This document shows, in pieces, positions 51,920-62,959 of a DNA stretch of 64,000 nucleotides. The DNA comes from Rhodospirillales bacterium. Its GTDB lineage: Bacteria; Pseudomonadota; Alphaproteobacteria; SMXQ01. Under the pieces are notes generated by a model. That model had not been told where the DNA came from. It made no database searches and saw only the letters and a list, made by a program, of their open reading frames with translations. The position numbers were made by a program, and so were the translations under genes. The stretch's first letter is position 1; each line of letters starts with the position of its first letter. Location of the stretch: assembly GCA_018666775.1 (NCBI GenBank), contig JABIXC010000017.1, forward strand, positions 372,001 through 436,000, in the 5' to 3' direction.

Positions 51920-53041
51920 TTAACCCGGGTTTCGTTCATAAATTTCAAGCATGTCTCTGCCAGCCGTAATATTTCGCAGGCGATAAAAAGATGCCATCTG
52001 GTCCAAACCATCAACGCCAAAACCTACCGTGGCCGGAATGCCATCACCGCCAATAACATCGGGGGAGCGAAACCAGACGATACGATCAACAACGCCCGCA
52101 CGAAACAAGGTTGCAGCCATTGTCCCGCCCCCCTCTGCCAAAACCCGGGTGATGCCGCGTTCGGCCAAAACAGACAAAGCAGCCTTTATTTGTGGTCGGC
52201 CCCCATCATCCGCTGGCACCTCAATCACATCAACACCACACCCGGTGAAGGCTGATTTACGCGTTTCATCAACGCCTTGGGCTGTCACCATCCAGGTTGG
52301 GGGTTCGTTGGGCGTTGCTATAATTTTTGACGTCAACGCCGTCGTCAATCGGCTGTCCATAATAACCCGCACTGGGGAATGGGACTCCATGCCTGCCAAT
52401 CGACACGTCAATTCCGGATTATCCGCCCGCACCGTTGATGATCCGCTCAAGATGGCATCGTTTGACGCCCTGAATCCGTGCCCCCATTGACGGGCAAGAT
52501 CGCCCGTAATCCATTGGCTTTCACCGGAATGGGTGGCAATGCGGCCATCAAGGGTGGTGGCCACTTTCAAGGTCACCAATGGTCTGTTGTTCGTGATCCG
52601 CGACATAAAGCCGGCATTCAGGCGTTCCGCATCACGGCGGCAAACCCCAACACGAACCTCTATGCCCGCTTTTTCCAAAGCCGCAATCCCCGAACCCGAA
52701 ACCCGGGAATCAGGGTCTTCGACGGCAACCACCACGCGGGCCAATCCGGCTTCGATCAAAGCCTGGGCACAGGGGCCGGTTTCGCCGGTGTGATTACAGG
52801 GTTCCAGACTGACATAAGCCGTGCCACCGCGGGCCTGATCGCCTGCCCGTTTAAGGGCTTCGGTTTCACCATGGGGACGCCCACCGGGCTGAGTCCACCC
52901 GCGCCCAACCACTGTGCCATTTGATGCCAAAATCACGCATCCAACCGCAGGGTTAGGCCACACCCGTCCCAGTCCGCGCCGCGCAAGAGAAAGCGCGGTC
53001 AGCATATGGCGGGTATCATTGGGTTCAGTCGCTATCGCCAC
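51920..53041 (-). CDS. ribD: Bifunctional riboflavin deaminase/reductase RibD
   Basis: Two domains: deaminase (about 10-155) with the zinc motif HGETEAL and [12 protein letters not shown], and reductase (about 155-373) with [20 protein letters not shown] and [14 protein letters not shown]. Together they turn the GTP-cyclohydrolase II product into 5-amino-6-ribitylamino-uracil phosphate. The start is GTG at 53041 because the family motif D-T-R-H-M begins before the internal ATG at 53005; this makes it overlap nrdR by 17 bases. Confidence 0.93.
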   Translation of the reverse strand: MAIATEPNDTRHMLTALSLARRGLGRVWPNPAVGCVILASNGTVVGRGWTQPGGRPHGETEALKRAGDQARGGTAYVSLEPCNHTGETGPCAQALIEAGLARVVVAVEDPDSRVSGSGIAALEKAGIEVRVGVCRRDAERLNAGFMSRITNNRPLVTLKVATTLDGRIATHSGESQWITGDLARQWGHGFRASNDAILSGSSTVRADNPELTCRLAGMESHSPVRVIMDSRLTTALTSKIIATPNEPPTWMVTAQGVDETRKSAFTGCGVDVIEVPADDGGRPQIKAALSVLAERGITRVLAEGGGTMAATLFRAGVVDRIVWFRSPDVIGGDGIPATVGFGVDGLDQMASFYRLRNITAGRDMLEIYERNPG

Positions 53042-53483
53042 CCAGTTTGCCCACAAAATCTTCGAAGTCTTTTGCTTCTCGGAAGTTACGATAAACCGAT
53101 GCAAACCGGACATAAGCCACCTGATCCACCTCAGCCAGCGCTTCCATCACCAGCTCGCCGATATGAGATGCAGAAATTTCACTTTCGCCCAAGGTTTCTA
53201 ACCGGCGTTGTATAGACGTTGCAATCCGTTCCACCGTGTCATCATCAACGGGGCGCTTGCGTACAGAAATGCGGATCGAACGCGCCAGCTTGTCTCTATC
53301 GAACGCTTCTTTTTTCCCCCCACTTTTTAAAATTACCAGATCCCGCAGTTGCACCCTTTCAAAGGTGGTCCACCGTGAAGCGCATTTATTGCAGAACCGG
53401 CGCCTGCGAATTGCAGCGCCATCTTCGGTGGGACGGGAATCCTTCACCTGGGAATCATCATGACCACAGAAAGGACAACGCAT
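53025..53483 (-). CDS. nrdR: Transcriptional repressor NrdR
   Basis: Zinc-ribbon and ATP-cone repressor of ribonucleotide reductase genes, 152 residues. Zinc ligands: MRCPFCGH and FCNKCASRW. The ATP-cone is [33 protein letters not shown] precedes the ATG. It is first in the nrdR-ribD-ribE-ribH-nusB-thiL run. Confidence 0.97.
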   Translation of the reverse strand: MRCPFCGHDDSQVKDSRPTEDGAAIRRRRFCNKCASRWTTFERVQLRDLVILKSGGKKEAFDRDKLARSIRISVRKRPVDDDTVERIATSIQRRLETLGESEISASHIGELVMEALAEVDQVAYVRFASVYRNFREAKDFEDFVGKLGGDSD

Positions 53484-53534
53484 ATTCAGGCCTCCTTGGG
53501 CTTTTGGTTTTTGTTATTAACAACATTCATTAGC

Positions 53535-54833
53535 TTACAAATCCGAATAAATTGGGAACCGGGCACAGAGTGCTGCAACTTTTTCACGCACGGCGGCCTC
53601 TGCATTGGCATTATCATCGGGCGATTCCACCAGGCCATCCAGCACCTCGCCGATACATTCGCCCACTTCACGCCATTCATTTTCGCCAAAGCCCCGCGTT
53701 GTGACGGCGGGTGTGCCAAGGCGAACCCCCGATGTGACAAAAGGCTTTTCAGGATCAAACGGCACGGCGTTTTTATTACAGGTGATAGACGCGCGTTCCA
53801 GACTGGCCTCGGCCGCTTTGCCCGTCAGCCCCTTTGGCCGAAGATCAACCAACATCAAATGCGTGTCCGTACCACCTGACACGATATCCACACCCTGGCC
53901 CTGCAAAACATCGGCAAGGACGGCGGCATTTTTCTTGACCGCGGCGGCATAGGATTTGAATTCAGGGGTAAGCGCTTCACCAAAGGCGACGGCCTTGGCC
54001 GCAATCACATGCATTAATGGCCCGCCCTGGGTTCCTGGAAAAACGGATGAATTAATTTTTTTGGCAATGGCTTCATCATTGGTCAAAATCATACCGCCCC
54101 GGGGGCCGCGCAATGTTTTATGCGTGGTGGTGGTAACCACATGGGCGTGTTCCAACGGGTTGGGGTGTACCCCACCGGCGACCAAGCCTGCAAAATGTGC
54201 CATATCCACCATGAAAATGGCCCCGACCTCATCGGCGATTGCCCGAAAGCGTGCAAAATCGATCTCCCGGGGATAGGCCGAACCACCGGCCACGATCAGC
54301 TTTGGCTTGTGTTCTTTTGCCAGACTTTCAACTTCATCAAAATCAATCCGGGCATCCTGTTGGCGCACACCATATTGAACCGCGTTGAACCATTTGCCCG
54401 ATTGATTGGGTTTCGCACCATGGGTCAGATGGCCACCGGCGGCCAATGACATGCCCATAAAACAATCACCCGGCTGCAACATGGCGAAGAACACCTGTTG
54501 GTTGGCCTGTGAACCGGAATGGGGTTGCACATTGGCAAAATCACATCCAAACAATTTTTTGGCGCGTTCAATGGCCAGTGTTTCCGCAATATCGACAAAT
54601 TCGCAGCCGCCATAATAACGACGCCCTGAATACCCTTCTGCGTATTTATTGGTCAGCACGGAGCCTTGCGCTTCTAACACGGCACGGGAAACGATGTTTT
54701 CTGATGCGATCAATTCAATCTGGCTTTGCTGGCGGGCCAGTTCCTTATTGATGGCAGTCGTGATCTCCGGGTCCCTTTGGGCCAGAGTCTCACTGAAAAA
54801 AGCGTCTTTTGCGGCAACATCTACGGACGACAT
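53535..54833 (-). CDS. glyA: Serine hydroxymethyltransferase
   Basis: PLP enzyme that moves a one-carbon unit between serine and tetrahydrofolate; 432 residues. Landmarks: [38 protein letters not shown] and the Schiff-base Lys in [16 protein letters not shown]. It precedes nrdR by 51 bases on the same strand and follows rpiB by 34. Confidence 0.97.
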   Translation of the reverse strand: MSSVDVAAKDAFFSETLAQRDPEITTAINKELARQQSQIELIASENIVSRAVLEAQGSVLTNKYAEGYSGRRYYGGCEFVDIAETLAIERAKKLFGCDFANVQPHSGSQANQQVFFAMLQPGDCFMGMSLAAGGHLTHGAKPNQSGKWFNAVQYGVRQQDARIDFDEVESLAKEHKPKLIVAGGSAYPREIDFARFRAIADEVGAIFMVDMAHFAGLVAGGVHPNPLEHAHVVTTTTHKTLRGPRGGMILTNDEAIAKKINSSVFPGTQGGPLMHVIAAKAVAFGEALTPEFKSYAAAVKKNAAVLADVLQGQGVDIVSGGTDTHLMLVDLRPKGLTGKAAEASLERASITCNKNAVPFDPEKPFVTSGVRLGTPAVTTRGFGENEWREVGECIGEVLDGLVESPDDNANAEAAVREKVAALCARFPIYSDL

Positions 54834-54867
54834 AATTCTAAAAATTCCTCACGCATGATTGATTTGG

Positions 54868-55311
54868 TTATGACATCTTGGCGACACGCCGTTCATGGCG
54901 GCCACCCTCTTCAAATTCTGTATCCAAAAAGATAGAAAGGCAGGTCTTGGCAACATCGGGCGATGTAAACCGTCCCCCCATGACCAAAACATTGGCATTA
55001 TTGTGTTGGCGCGCCAGCCCGGCAACTTCTGGATCACTGACCAGGGCTGCCCGTATTTCGGGGTGCCGGTTGGCAGACATGCTCATGCCGATCCCAGACC
55101 CACACAGCAAAACCCCCCGGCCCGCGCGGCCTTCAATGATGGCCGCAACCACACGTTCTGCAAAATCAGGGTAATCCACGGCTTCTTCGGTGTTGGTCCC
55201 AAGATCAAGAACCGTAAGACCACGGGCTTCCATGACCGCAATCAGGGTTTCTTTCAGGGCAACGCCACCGTGATCGGCAGCAATAGCAATGGTTTCAGGC
55301 GGCACAGGCAT
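54868..55311 (-). CDS. rpiB: Ribose-5-phosphate isomerase B
   Basis: A 147-residue RpiB/LacAB-fold isomerase. IAADHGGVALKE at the N-terminus binds phosphate, and the catalytic Cys is in VLLCGSGIGMSMSANR. TPxxAxxAR-type end is LARQHNNANVLVMGGRF. AAGGAAA precedes the ATG. It heads the rpiB-glyA-nrdR stretch. Confidence 0.96.
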   Translation of the reverse strand: MPVPPETIAIAADHGGVALKETLIAVMEARGLTVLDLGTNTEEAVDYPDFAERVVAAIIEGRAGRGVLLCGSGIGMSMSANRHPEIRAALVSDPEVAGLARQHNNANVLVMGGRFTSPDVAKTCLSIFLDTEFEEGGRHERRVAKMS

Positions 55312-55352
55312 TTTCCTTCAATACCGACAGTATGGGCGGTTTCAATACCATA

Positions 55353-55378
55353 TGTCGGGGTCCCACGCTACCCCGACA
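55353..55378. promoter_or_regulatory. Perfect 9-bp hairpin upstream of rpiB
   Basis: TGTCGGGGT at 55353-55361 pairs with ACCCCGACA at 55370-55378 around an eight-base loop. No T tract follows on either strand, so it is not a clear terminator. It lies between livJ-type gene end and rpiB; it could be a mRNA 3' stabiliser or regulator site. Confidence 0.4.
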
Positions 55379-55403
55379 CAAAGTATTCGAATAAAAAAGG
55401 ATG

Positions 55404-56525
55404 TTAGAAACGGGCGTAATCGTAGGTACCGCCCTTCCATTCGTAAAAAACATACCCCGGCGCACTGACGTCCCCCTTGGCATCAAAGCCGATATTGCCA
55501 AGTACCGTTTCAAACTTTTCCTTGCCCAAAATGGTCCGGATTTTGGCCATATCCACACCCCCGGCGCGACGCACCGCCTCAACAAAAACCTGGATCGCGC
55601 CATAGGTATAAAGGGTGTAACCCTCTGCCGAATATCCCTGATCTTTGAATTTCTTGACCAATGGCGCCACTTTGGGATTTTTTCTGGGATCGGGACTAAA
55701 CGTCATCAACGTTCCCTCTGCCGCTTTGCCGGCAATGTTCCAAAGTTCCTGGGTCACCAACGCATCGCCCGAAACCATGCGGGTTTGAAGGCCTTGTTCG
55801 CGCATTTGACGCAAGATCAACCCGGCTTCGGCATGGTAGCCACCATAATAAAGAATATCGATTTTGGCGGCCTTCAGCTTCGTGACTAGAGACGAATAAT
55901 CCTTTTCACCCGGCGTTACCGTTTCAAGCAAGGCCACGGGTACAGCGCGCCCCTTCAACTGCTTCAGGGTTTCATCGGCCAAGCCCTTTGAATAGGCCTG
56001 TTTGTCGTGAACCACGGCAATATTTTTACCTTTGAAATGCTTGGCGATAAAATTACCGGCAACCTTTCCCTGTTGGTCATCGCGCCCACACACCCGGTAC
56101 ACATTAGACATGCCCCGTTCGGTGAGTTTCGGATTAGTGGAAGCCGGAGAAATCATCAAAAGATTTTCGGCCTGATAGACCTGAGAGGCTGGAATAGAAG
56201 AGCCGGAACAGAAATGCCCGGCAACAAACCGCACGCCCTTGTTCACCAAATGATTGGCAACGGCAACGGCCTGTTTGGGGTCACACTGATCATCGCCAAT
56301 TTCCAGCTTCAGCTTTTTACCCAAAACACCGCCGGCCGCATTGATGTCTTTAACCGCCTGAATGGCACCAAGGCGCATCTGTTCGCCAAAGGATGCGTAC
56401 TGGCCGGTCATGGGACCCGCCGTCGCGATGACGATAACGTTAGCATCTTCTTTCGAATCACACCCGCTCAACGCCAACATCATTATGAATAAAACAGAAA
56501 AGAACCCAGACCGCTTTGCGACCAT
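55404..56525 (-). CDS. Branched-chain amino-acid ABC transporter binding lipoprotein
   Basis: A 373-residue LivJ-type periplasmic binding protein anchored by lipid. The start at 56525 follows GGGGGATG; the lipobox LSGC ends at C22. Binding-fold segments: GPMTGQYASFGEQMRLGAI, GDDQCDPKQAVAVANHLV, HFCSGSSIPASQVYQ and KDYSSLVTKLKAAKIDILYYGGYHAE split by spacing. It closes the liv cluster and probably delivers Leu/Ile/Val or a related acid to the permeases upstream. Confidence 0.94.
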   Translation of the reverse strand: MVAKRSGFFSVLFIMMLALSGCDSKEDANVIVIATAGPMTGQYASFGEQMRLGAIQAVKDINAAGGVLGKKLKLEIGDDQCDPKQAVAVANHLVNKGVRFVAGHFCSGSSIPASQVYQAENLLMISPASTNPKLTERGMSNVYRVCGRDDQQGKVAGNFIAKHFKGKNIAVVHDKQAYSKGLADETLKQLKGRAVPVALLETVTPGEKDYSSLVTKLKAAKIDILYYGGYHAEAGLILRQMREQGLQTRMVSGDALVTQELWNIAGKAAEGTLMTFSPDPRKNPKVAPLVKKFKDQGYSAEGYTLYTYGAIQVFVEAVRRAGGVDMAKIRTILGKEKFETVLGNIGFDAKGDVSAPGYVFYEWKGGTYDYARF

Positions 56526-56591
56526 ATCAACATCCCCCAGATAAATAAGACAACCAGACACTAACACTGTCTGCACATTCGCAAAATGGCT

Positions 56592-56915
56592 TTAAAGGGT
56601 TCGCCAACCAAACAAACCAGAACGCGCATAAATCCATGGATATTGGCGCACCATCATATGCGCCTTCATGAGCCGCCAGGAAAGCAGGCCAATGCTGGTG
56701 ATCACCATAAAATCGATCAAGAACCCCGAAACAGACAGGGGTGCCAAGCCAAACAAGCTCCAGCCAAGGAACCGGTCAAACAGGGTCAAGCCAATGGCAT
56801 ACGCAACCACTTGGCACGGATTGCGCCATGTTGTGGCTACGGCCTTGCCCGTCATCCAGGCAACCAAACCAAAGCCAATAACGGTCAAACCAATGAAAAC
56901 CCCATAATTGCTCAT
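56592..56915 (-). CDS. Small membrane protein of the DUF6867 type
   Basis: A 107-residue protein with three hydrophobic segments (about 5-24, 42-58, 61-80) and a basic tail. It overlaps livF by four bases (ATGA) within a Liv cluster, as DUF6867 proteins do in alphaproteobacterial Liv operons. The family name is from memory and the function is unknown; it could be a small permease partner. Confidence 0.75.
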   Translation of the reverse strand: MSNYGVFIGLTVIGFGLVAWMTGKAVATTWRNPCQVVAYAIGLTLFDRFLGWSLFGLAPLSVSGFLIDFMVITSIGLLSWRLMKAHMMVRQYPWIYARSGLFGWRTL

Positions 56916-57643
56916 CGCACCGAATGCCCTCCTTCGAGATAGGCAGCCCGGACATTTTCATTCGATAGCAGTTCTTTACCCGTGCCTGTCATCTGAATTT
57001 CGCCATTGGCCATGACATAAGCCCGATCTGCCAAGCCTAAGCCGTGATAGGCATTTTGTTCGACCAGAAAAACCGTCATGGCACGGCTTTTGTTTATGTC
57101 TTGGATGGCCTTGAATATATCGCGCACCACCAAAGGGGCCAGCCCTAAAGACGGTTCATCCAGAAGTAACAATCGTGGCCTGCTCATCAATGCACGGCCA
57201 ATGGCCAACATCTGCTGTTCACCGCCGGACAAAGTGCCGCCGCGCTGGTTTTTACGTTCTTCTAAAATTGGGAACAACTCAAACACATCTTGGGAATCAG
57301 CCTCGATGTTTGTTCCATCTGTGGGCGTTGCGCCAATCAAAAGATTTTCAAGAACGGTCATGTGGGCAAAAATTCTGCGCCCTTCCGGCACATGGGCAAT
57401 GCCCAGCCGTGCAATTTCGTGGGTCGCATGATTGGTGATGTCCATGCCATCGAACATGATTTTCCCTGCGCGCGCGCGCGGATTGCCACAGATGGTCATC
57501 AACAGGGTTGATTTCCCCGCCCCATTGGCTCCGATCAAAGTTACAATTTCACCTTCCCTGATTTCCAGATCAACGCCGTTCAGGGCCTGAATCGGGCCAT
57601 AAAAAGACTGGACGCCGTTGACGCTTAAAAGAGGCTGGCTCAT
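56912..57643 (-). CDS. livF: Branched-chain amino-acid ABC transporter ATPase LivF
   Basis: A 243-residue ABC ATPase. Walker A GANGAGKST, signature LSGGEQQMLAIGRALM, Walker B LLLLDEPSLGLAP and H-loop in VFLVEQNAYHGL are clear. An alternating GC tract of 13 bases lies at 57468-57480 in the codons for PRARAG. It overlaps its neighbours by four bases on both sides. Confidence 0.95.
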   Translation of the reverse strand: MSQPLLSVNGVQSFYGPIQALNGVDLEIREGEIVTLIGANGAGKSTLLMTICGNPRARAGKIMFDGMDITNHATHEIARLGIAHVPEGRRIFAHMTVLENLLIGATPTDGTNIEADSQDVFELFPILEERKNQRGGTLSGGEQQMLAIGRALMSRPRLLLLDEPSLGLAPLVVRDIFKAIQDINKSRAMTVFLVEQNAYHGLGLADRAYVMANGEIQMTGTGKELLSNENVRAAYLEGGHSVR

Positions 57644-59769
57644 GAATGCCCCCCATCTTCTTCACCCAGATAGGCCCTGATCACGGCTGGGTTTTTGCGG
57701 ATTTCATCTGGTGTGCCATCGGCAATGCGGGCGCCATGATCAAGGACGATGATGTGATCTGAAATATCCATCACCATTGCCATGTCATGTTCGATCAACA
57801 AGATGCCAATGCCGGTTTGGTCCCTGATATCGGTCAGAATTTTATTCAACGCCTGGGTTTCATTTGGATTAAGCCCGGCGGCTGGTTCATCCAGACACAG
57901 CAATCTTGGCCGTGTACACATGGCCCGCCCGATTTCAATTTTTCGCTGCACCCCATAAGACAGGGTCCCCGCTTCTGTGTCCGCCACATCGACAAGATCG
58001 AGGCGTTCCAGCCAGATTTTAGCATCGGCCACCGCGCGGGCTTCGGCATTTTTAAAGCGTGAAAGCCCTAAAAGTCCGGCAAAAGAATACCACGATGCAC
58101 GCATCAATTTTCCATGCTGGGCCACCATCAGGTTTTCCAGCACCGTCATCCGTGGAAACAGCCGAATGTTTTGAAAGGTCCGCGCGACCCGGGCGGTGGC
58201 AGATATCTGATATCCCTCCATTCGCTCCAGAAGAAAAACACCGCCGTCATGGTCCATACACATGCGCCCGACATCAGGGCGATAAAAACCTGTGATGCAA
58301 TTAAACACCGTTGTCTTGCCCGCACCATTGGGGCCGATCACCGCAGTGATATCACCGGCACGGGCAGCGAAGGAAAGATCGTCAATTGCCGTTAATCCAC
58401 CAAACCGCATGGTCAGGTGTTCGATCTGCAATAAAGGGTTTGTGCCAGAATTTTTAGGGACAACTTGGGTTGTGCCAGCGACAGGCAAATCAAACCCATG
58501 CAGCATGACGGACGGGTCACGGGTGACCAAAAGCCCCCGGGGCCGCCACACCATGATCGCCACCATGACCCCGCCAAATAACAGCATCCGAAATTCAGCA
58601 AAATCCCGTGCCAGTTCTGGCAATAAAATCAGCACAAGGGCCGCACAAATAACCCCGACCTGACTGCCCATGCCACCCAGCACGACAATTGCTAAAATGA
58701 TTGCCGATTCAATAAAGGTAAACGAAGACGGATTGATAAAGCCCTGGCGGGTAGCAAAGAAAGAACCCGCAAACCCTGCCAACACCGCGCCAATGCCAAA
58801 GGCCGATAATTTAATCAGGACCGGGTTAAGCCCCAAAGACCGACACGCCGTTTCATCTTCGCGCAATGCTTCCCATGCGCGGCCAACGGGCAATCGCCTG
58901 ATGCGGACTGAAAACAGGTGGGTCACCAAAGCCAATGCCAAAATGATGTAATAAAGAAAAATAAGTTTATGAATGCCCGCAAAGGGGATCGAAAAAAACT
59001 GGTGAAAGGCGGTCTCCCCTGCCCCCGGCGTTGGGGTGAATTTAAGACCCATCAACGATGGCCCCGGAATTGCCGTGATGCCCTCAGACCCGCCGGTCAG
59101 ATCGGACCAGTTGATCAAGATAATACGCACCATTTCACCGAACCCAAGGGTCACAATAGCCAGATAATCGCCGCGCAGTCGCAATACGGGAAACCCCAAC
59201 AACACCCCGAACAAGCCCGCAAACAACCCGGCAAGGGGCAGGCATTGCCAAAAACTGAGGCCGAAATTAACCGCCAACAAAGTGTAGGAATAGGCCCCCA
59301 CGGCATAGAACGCGACATAGCCAAGGTCCAGCAGCCCCGCCAACCCGACCACGATGTTCAACCCCCAGCCCAACATGATGTAGATCATCACCAAAGTGCC
59401 AAGATCCACCATGCGGCGATCGGCAAAAGGCATCAGGGGCAACAGGGCCACCAAGGCAAAAAAACCGATAAAAATTATTCGGCTATAAGGTGCCAGTGCA
59501 GAAAGTATGCGGTCGAAAATGCCTGCGCCATGAGAGATTGATCTGTTATGCCGCCACAGGGCGAATGCCATCCGCCCCACAAAAACAACCACCACCGCAA
59601 CAACCACCCACCAAGGGCGCGTGGTAAACGCACTGCCCCCACCATCAGGCAGCCTGAACCCGGCCAACGGCAGTGCCAACGCCAAAGCGATCAACGCCGC
59701 AATGCCTGCTTCTTTTAAGGTGGCCCCTAAATTGATTGGTGGTTTTTCGATTGCGTTTGAAGCGGTCAT
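57640..59769 (-). CDS. Fused LivM permease and LivG ATPase
   Basis: A 709-residue fusion. Residues about 1-430 form the LivM-type permease with an extra N-terminal helical region (about 20-130) and the motifs GLAGLLDLGYVAFYAVGAYS, and REDETACRSLGLN (EAA-like loop). Residues about 447-709 form the LivG ATPase: Walker A GPNGAGKTT, signature LSYGVQRKIEIGRAM, Walker B LLCLDEPAAGLNP. A polar linker (DLPVAGTTQVVPKNSGTN) joins them. In most operons livM and livG are separate. Both partners overlap its ends by four bases. Confidence 0.95.
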   Translation of the reverse strand: MTASNAIEKPPINLGATLKEAGIAALIALALALPLAGFRLPDGGGSAFTTRPWWVVVAVVVVFVGRMAFALWRHNRSISHGAGIFDRILSALAPYSRIIFIGFFALVALLPLMPFADRRMVDLGTLVMIYIMLGWGLNIVVGLAGLLDLGYVAFYAVGAYSYTLLAVNFGLSFWQCLPLAGLFAGLFGVLLGFPVLRLRGDYLAIVTLGFGEMVRIILINWSDLTGGSEGITAIPGPSLMGLKFTPTPGAGETAFHQFFSIPFAGIHKLIFLYYIILALALVTHLFSVRIRRLPVGRAWEALREDETACRSLGLNPVLIKLSAFGIGAVLAGFAGSFFATRQGFINPSSFTFIESAIILAIVVLGGMGSQVGVICAALVLILLPELARDFAEFRMLLFGGVMVAIMVWRPRGLLVTRDPSVMLHGFDLPVAGTTQVVPKNSGTNPLLQIEHLTMRFGGLTAIDDLSFAARAGDITAVIGPNGAGKTTVFNCITGFYRPDVGRMCMDHDGGVFLLERMEGYQISATARVARTFQNIRLFPRMTVLENLMVAQHGKLMRASWYSFAGLLGLSRFKNAEARAVADAKIWLERLDLVDVADTEAGTLSYGVQRKIEIGRAMCTRPRLLCLDEPAAGLNPNETQALNKILTDIRDQTGIGILLIEHDMAMVMDISDHIIVLDHGARIADGTPDEIRKNPAVIRAYLGEEDGGHS

Positions 59770-60680
59770 ACCTTTTCCACTTCGGGACGGCCCAAAAGAC
59801 CGGTGGGGCGAAAGATCAGAACCAAAACAAGAATTGAAAATGCCGCGACGTCTTTATATTCAGCCGTGAAATATGCAGACCAGAAAGCCTCAACCAATCC
59901 AATGATGACCCCACCCAACATCGCACCAGGCAAGGAACCAATGCCGCCCAGAACGGCGGCCGTAAATGCTTTTAAGCCCACCAGAAATCCGATGTAAAAA
60001 TCGATCACACCGTAATAAAGCGTGTTCATAACCCCCGCTACCGCCGCCAGTCCCGCACCTAGAATGAAGGTCAAAGAAATGATCTTGTCGACATTAATGC
60101 CCAGCAAGGCTGCCATGGTTTGGTCTTGTTCACAGGCCCGCTGCGCACGCCCCAAAACCGTCCGCCCAATCAATTGGCTGAAGCCCACCATCAAAATGAC
60201 CGTCAGTCCCATGATCATGATTTGAAGGTAACTAAGCGTCACCTGAAACCCGCCGCGTTCCATCAAAACAAACCCGCCAGAAATCATCGGCTCCATTGCC
60301 TTGACCCTGGCACCTTGAATCAACTGAACGTAATTTTGCAAAAAAATCGACATGCCAATGGCCGATATCAAAGGCGCGAGGCGAAACGACCCCCGCAAGG
60401 GACGATATGCCAATCGTTCCACAGTCCAGCCATAAGCACCGGTAAACAACACCGTGACAATCAGCACAATCAAAACGGCCATGGGTACAGATGCAATGCC
60501 CACAAACCCTAAAATGGCAAAAACGATCATGGCGATAAATGCCCCGATCATATAAATCTCGCCATGGGCAAAATTGATCATGCCAATGATGCCATAGACC
60601 ATGGTGTAGCCAATGGCGATCAATCCATAGATCGACCCAAGGGTGAGGCCGTTGATCAGTTGCTGTGAGAAATATTCCAT
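59766..60680 (-). CDS. livH: Branched-chain amino-acid ABC transporter permease LivH
   Basis: A 304-residue inner-membrane permease. Landmarks: QQLINGLTLGSIYGLIAIGYTM at the start, GMINFAHGEIYMIGAF, and the EAA loop RAQRACEQDQTMAALLGI. It heads the Liv cluster; ATGA overlap with the LivMG fusion shows a common transcript. Confidence 0.95.
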   Translation of the reverse strand: MEYFSQQLINGLTLGSIYGLIAIGYTMVYGIIGMINFAHGEIYMIGAFIAMIVFAILGFVGIASVPMAVLIVLIVTVLFTGAYGWTVERLAYRPLRGSFRLAPLISAIGMSIFLQNYVQLIQGARVKAMEPMISGGFVLMERGGFQVTLSYLQIMIMGLTVILMVGFSQLIGRTVLGRAQRACEQDQTMAALLGINVDKIISLTFILGAGLAAVAGVMNTLYYGVIDFYIGFLVGLKAFTAAVLGGIGSLPGAMLGGVIIGLVEAFWSAYFTAEYKDVAAFSILVLVLIFRPTGLLGRPEVEKV

Positions 60681-60695
60681 GCAGGCCCGGCCGGG

Positions 60696-60929
60696 TTACC
60701 GGTCTCGGTCCGTCCGCCTGGGCTGTGCCCTACGATCACCCTTTGCTTCGACATAGGCCAGCTTTCGCAAAACATTGTCGGTCATTTCTTTTTCAGTACA
60801 ATTAACCGGCGCGACGATTGAAACTTCGAGCATGGTTACCGTATTGATCGCAGAAACCTTTACCGAATTTCCAACCTGGTGGAATTCAACAATAATCCCA
60901 TCGGCATCGCTAGATTTGGACAAATCCAC
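60696..60929 (-). CDS. Small conserved-looking protein upstream of livH (possibly DUF6898-like)
   Basis: A 77-residue soluble protein 15 bases before livH. The central part IIVEFHQVGNSVKVSAINTVTMLEVSIVA, split: IIVEFHQVGNSVKV and VTMLEVSIVAPVN, looks like a small beta fold, followed by a basic tail of RRTDRDR. The annotated start is GTG at 60929, which is one base from an AGGGG site; the TTG at 60923 fits the spacing better. Function unknown. Confidence 0.6.
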   Translation of the reverse strand: MDLSKSSDADGIIVEFHQVGNSVKVSAINTVTMLEVSIVAPVNCTEKEMTDNVLRKLAYVEAKGDRRAQPRRTDRDR

Positions 60930-61028
60930 CCCCTGTTTAAAACGTGTCCCTCAGGACATTCAAAAGCTCTCGACAAAGTCTAATAGAATTAGAATAAGGT
61001 TTCCAGTCGCCAAACAATCACTAAAGAT

Positions 61029-61064
61029 AAAAAAAAGGCCGCACAGGCGTGCAGCACTTTTTTT
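61029..61064. terminator. Terminator downstream of the MarR-family gene
   Basis: GCAC at 61041-61044 pairs with GTGC at 61049-61052 around AGGC, and further imperfect pairing extends outwards. A and T runs flank it. On the minus strand it ends in eight T residues, 20 bases after the MarR stop. Confidence 0.8.
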
Positions 61065-61083
61065 AAATATAGATGTGCCTCAA

Positions 61084-61575
61084 TCAGGCGGCAGTAACGT
61101 CCTTGGCGGGCTCATTTTGAGCGCGCGTGCCGAATGCAAGAATACGTGTCCAGAACTGCTCTAGATGACGCAGATGACCAGAAGCCCCGGTCAATTCATC
61201 AAGGGTAATCGGGCCTTCAGAAATATCATCAATCTGATTTTCGAACATCTCGGTCATTTTTTTGAACAAGACCAATCCCTTTTCCGAAAGGCTGACACGG
61301 ATAGAGCGGCGATCATGGGTGGACCGTTCATGAACCAGATAGCCATTTTCAACCATCTTTTTGACGTTATAGGAAACGTTTGAGCCAAGGTAATATCCCC
61401 GGTTCGTCAATTCGCCTACCGTCAGTTCATCATCCCCAACATTAAACAAGATCAACGCCTGAACGTTGTTGATGTCTTCCATCCCATGACGATCAAGCTC
61501 TGATTTGACCACTTCAAGGAAGTGACGATGAAGCCTTTCAATCAGAAAAATGACGTCTTTATAAATGTGATCCAC
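61084..61575 (-). CDS. LdtR-like MarR family regulator
   Basis: A 163-residue winged-helix regulator. The core is DINNVQALILFNVGDDELTVGEL, split: DINNVQALILFNVGDDE and LTVGELTNRGYYLGSNVSYN, then KKMVENGYLVHERSTHDRRSI. This matches LdtR, which in alphaproteobacteria controls L,D-transpeptidase and envelope stress genes. The start is GTG at 61575 with GAGGATGCT before it; the frame is open further upstream. It is divergent from hemB. Confidence 0.88.
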   Translation of the reverse strand: MDHIYKDVIFLIERLHRHFLEVVKSELDRHGMEDINNVQALILFNVGDDELTVGELTNRGYYLGSNVSYNVKKMVENGYLVHERSTHDRRSIRVSLSEKGLVLFKKMTEMFENQIDDISEGPITLDELTGASGHLRHLEQFWTRILAFGTRAQNEPAKDVTAA

Positions 61576-61694
61576 AGCATCCTCGCTTGGCCATAATTTT
61601 GGCCGCAGAAAAAAAACAAAATTTCGTGATGCCAGTATCACTAGATAATGTTTAAAAGTTTGCTAATGTTTCATAGTGTAGTAGAGAAGCCTGA

Positions 61695-62819
<1,125 letters not shown>

Positions 62820-62959
62820 ACGCAGCTTTCCCAACAACAAGCTGCCAATGGTGGGGGATTTGGCTGAGAAATTCGCCATTTCTGCCCGCATCTAAACCGC
62901 ATATTAACCAAATACCTGCAATTGTTGCCTAACTCTATTGGTAACTATGGCAAGATTTT

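Noticed and set aside
53484-53534. FMN riboswitch before the riboflavin genes
   Set aside because: Only 51 bases separate glyA and nrdR, too short for the roughly 120-base element, and no conserved segments are seen.
58918-59541. Plus-strand frame of 207 codons within the LivMG fusion
   Set aside because: Composition is Gln/His/Lys-rich and mirrors the permease codons; no motif or start site.
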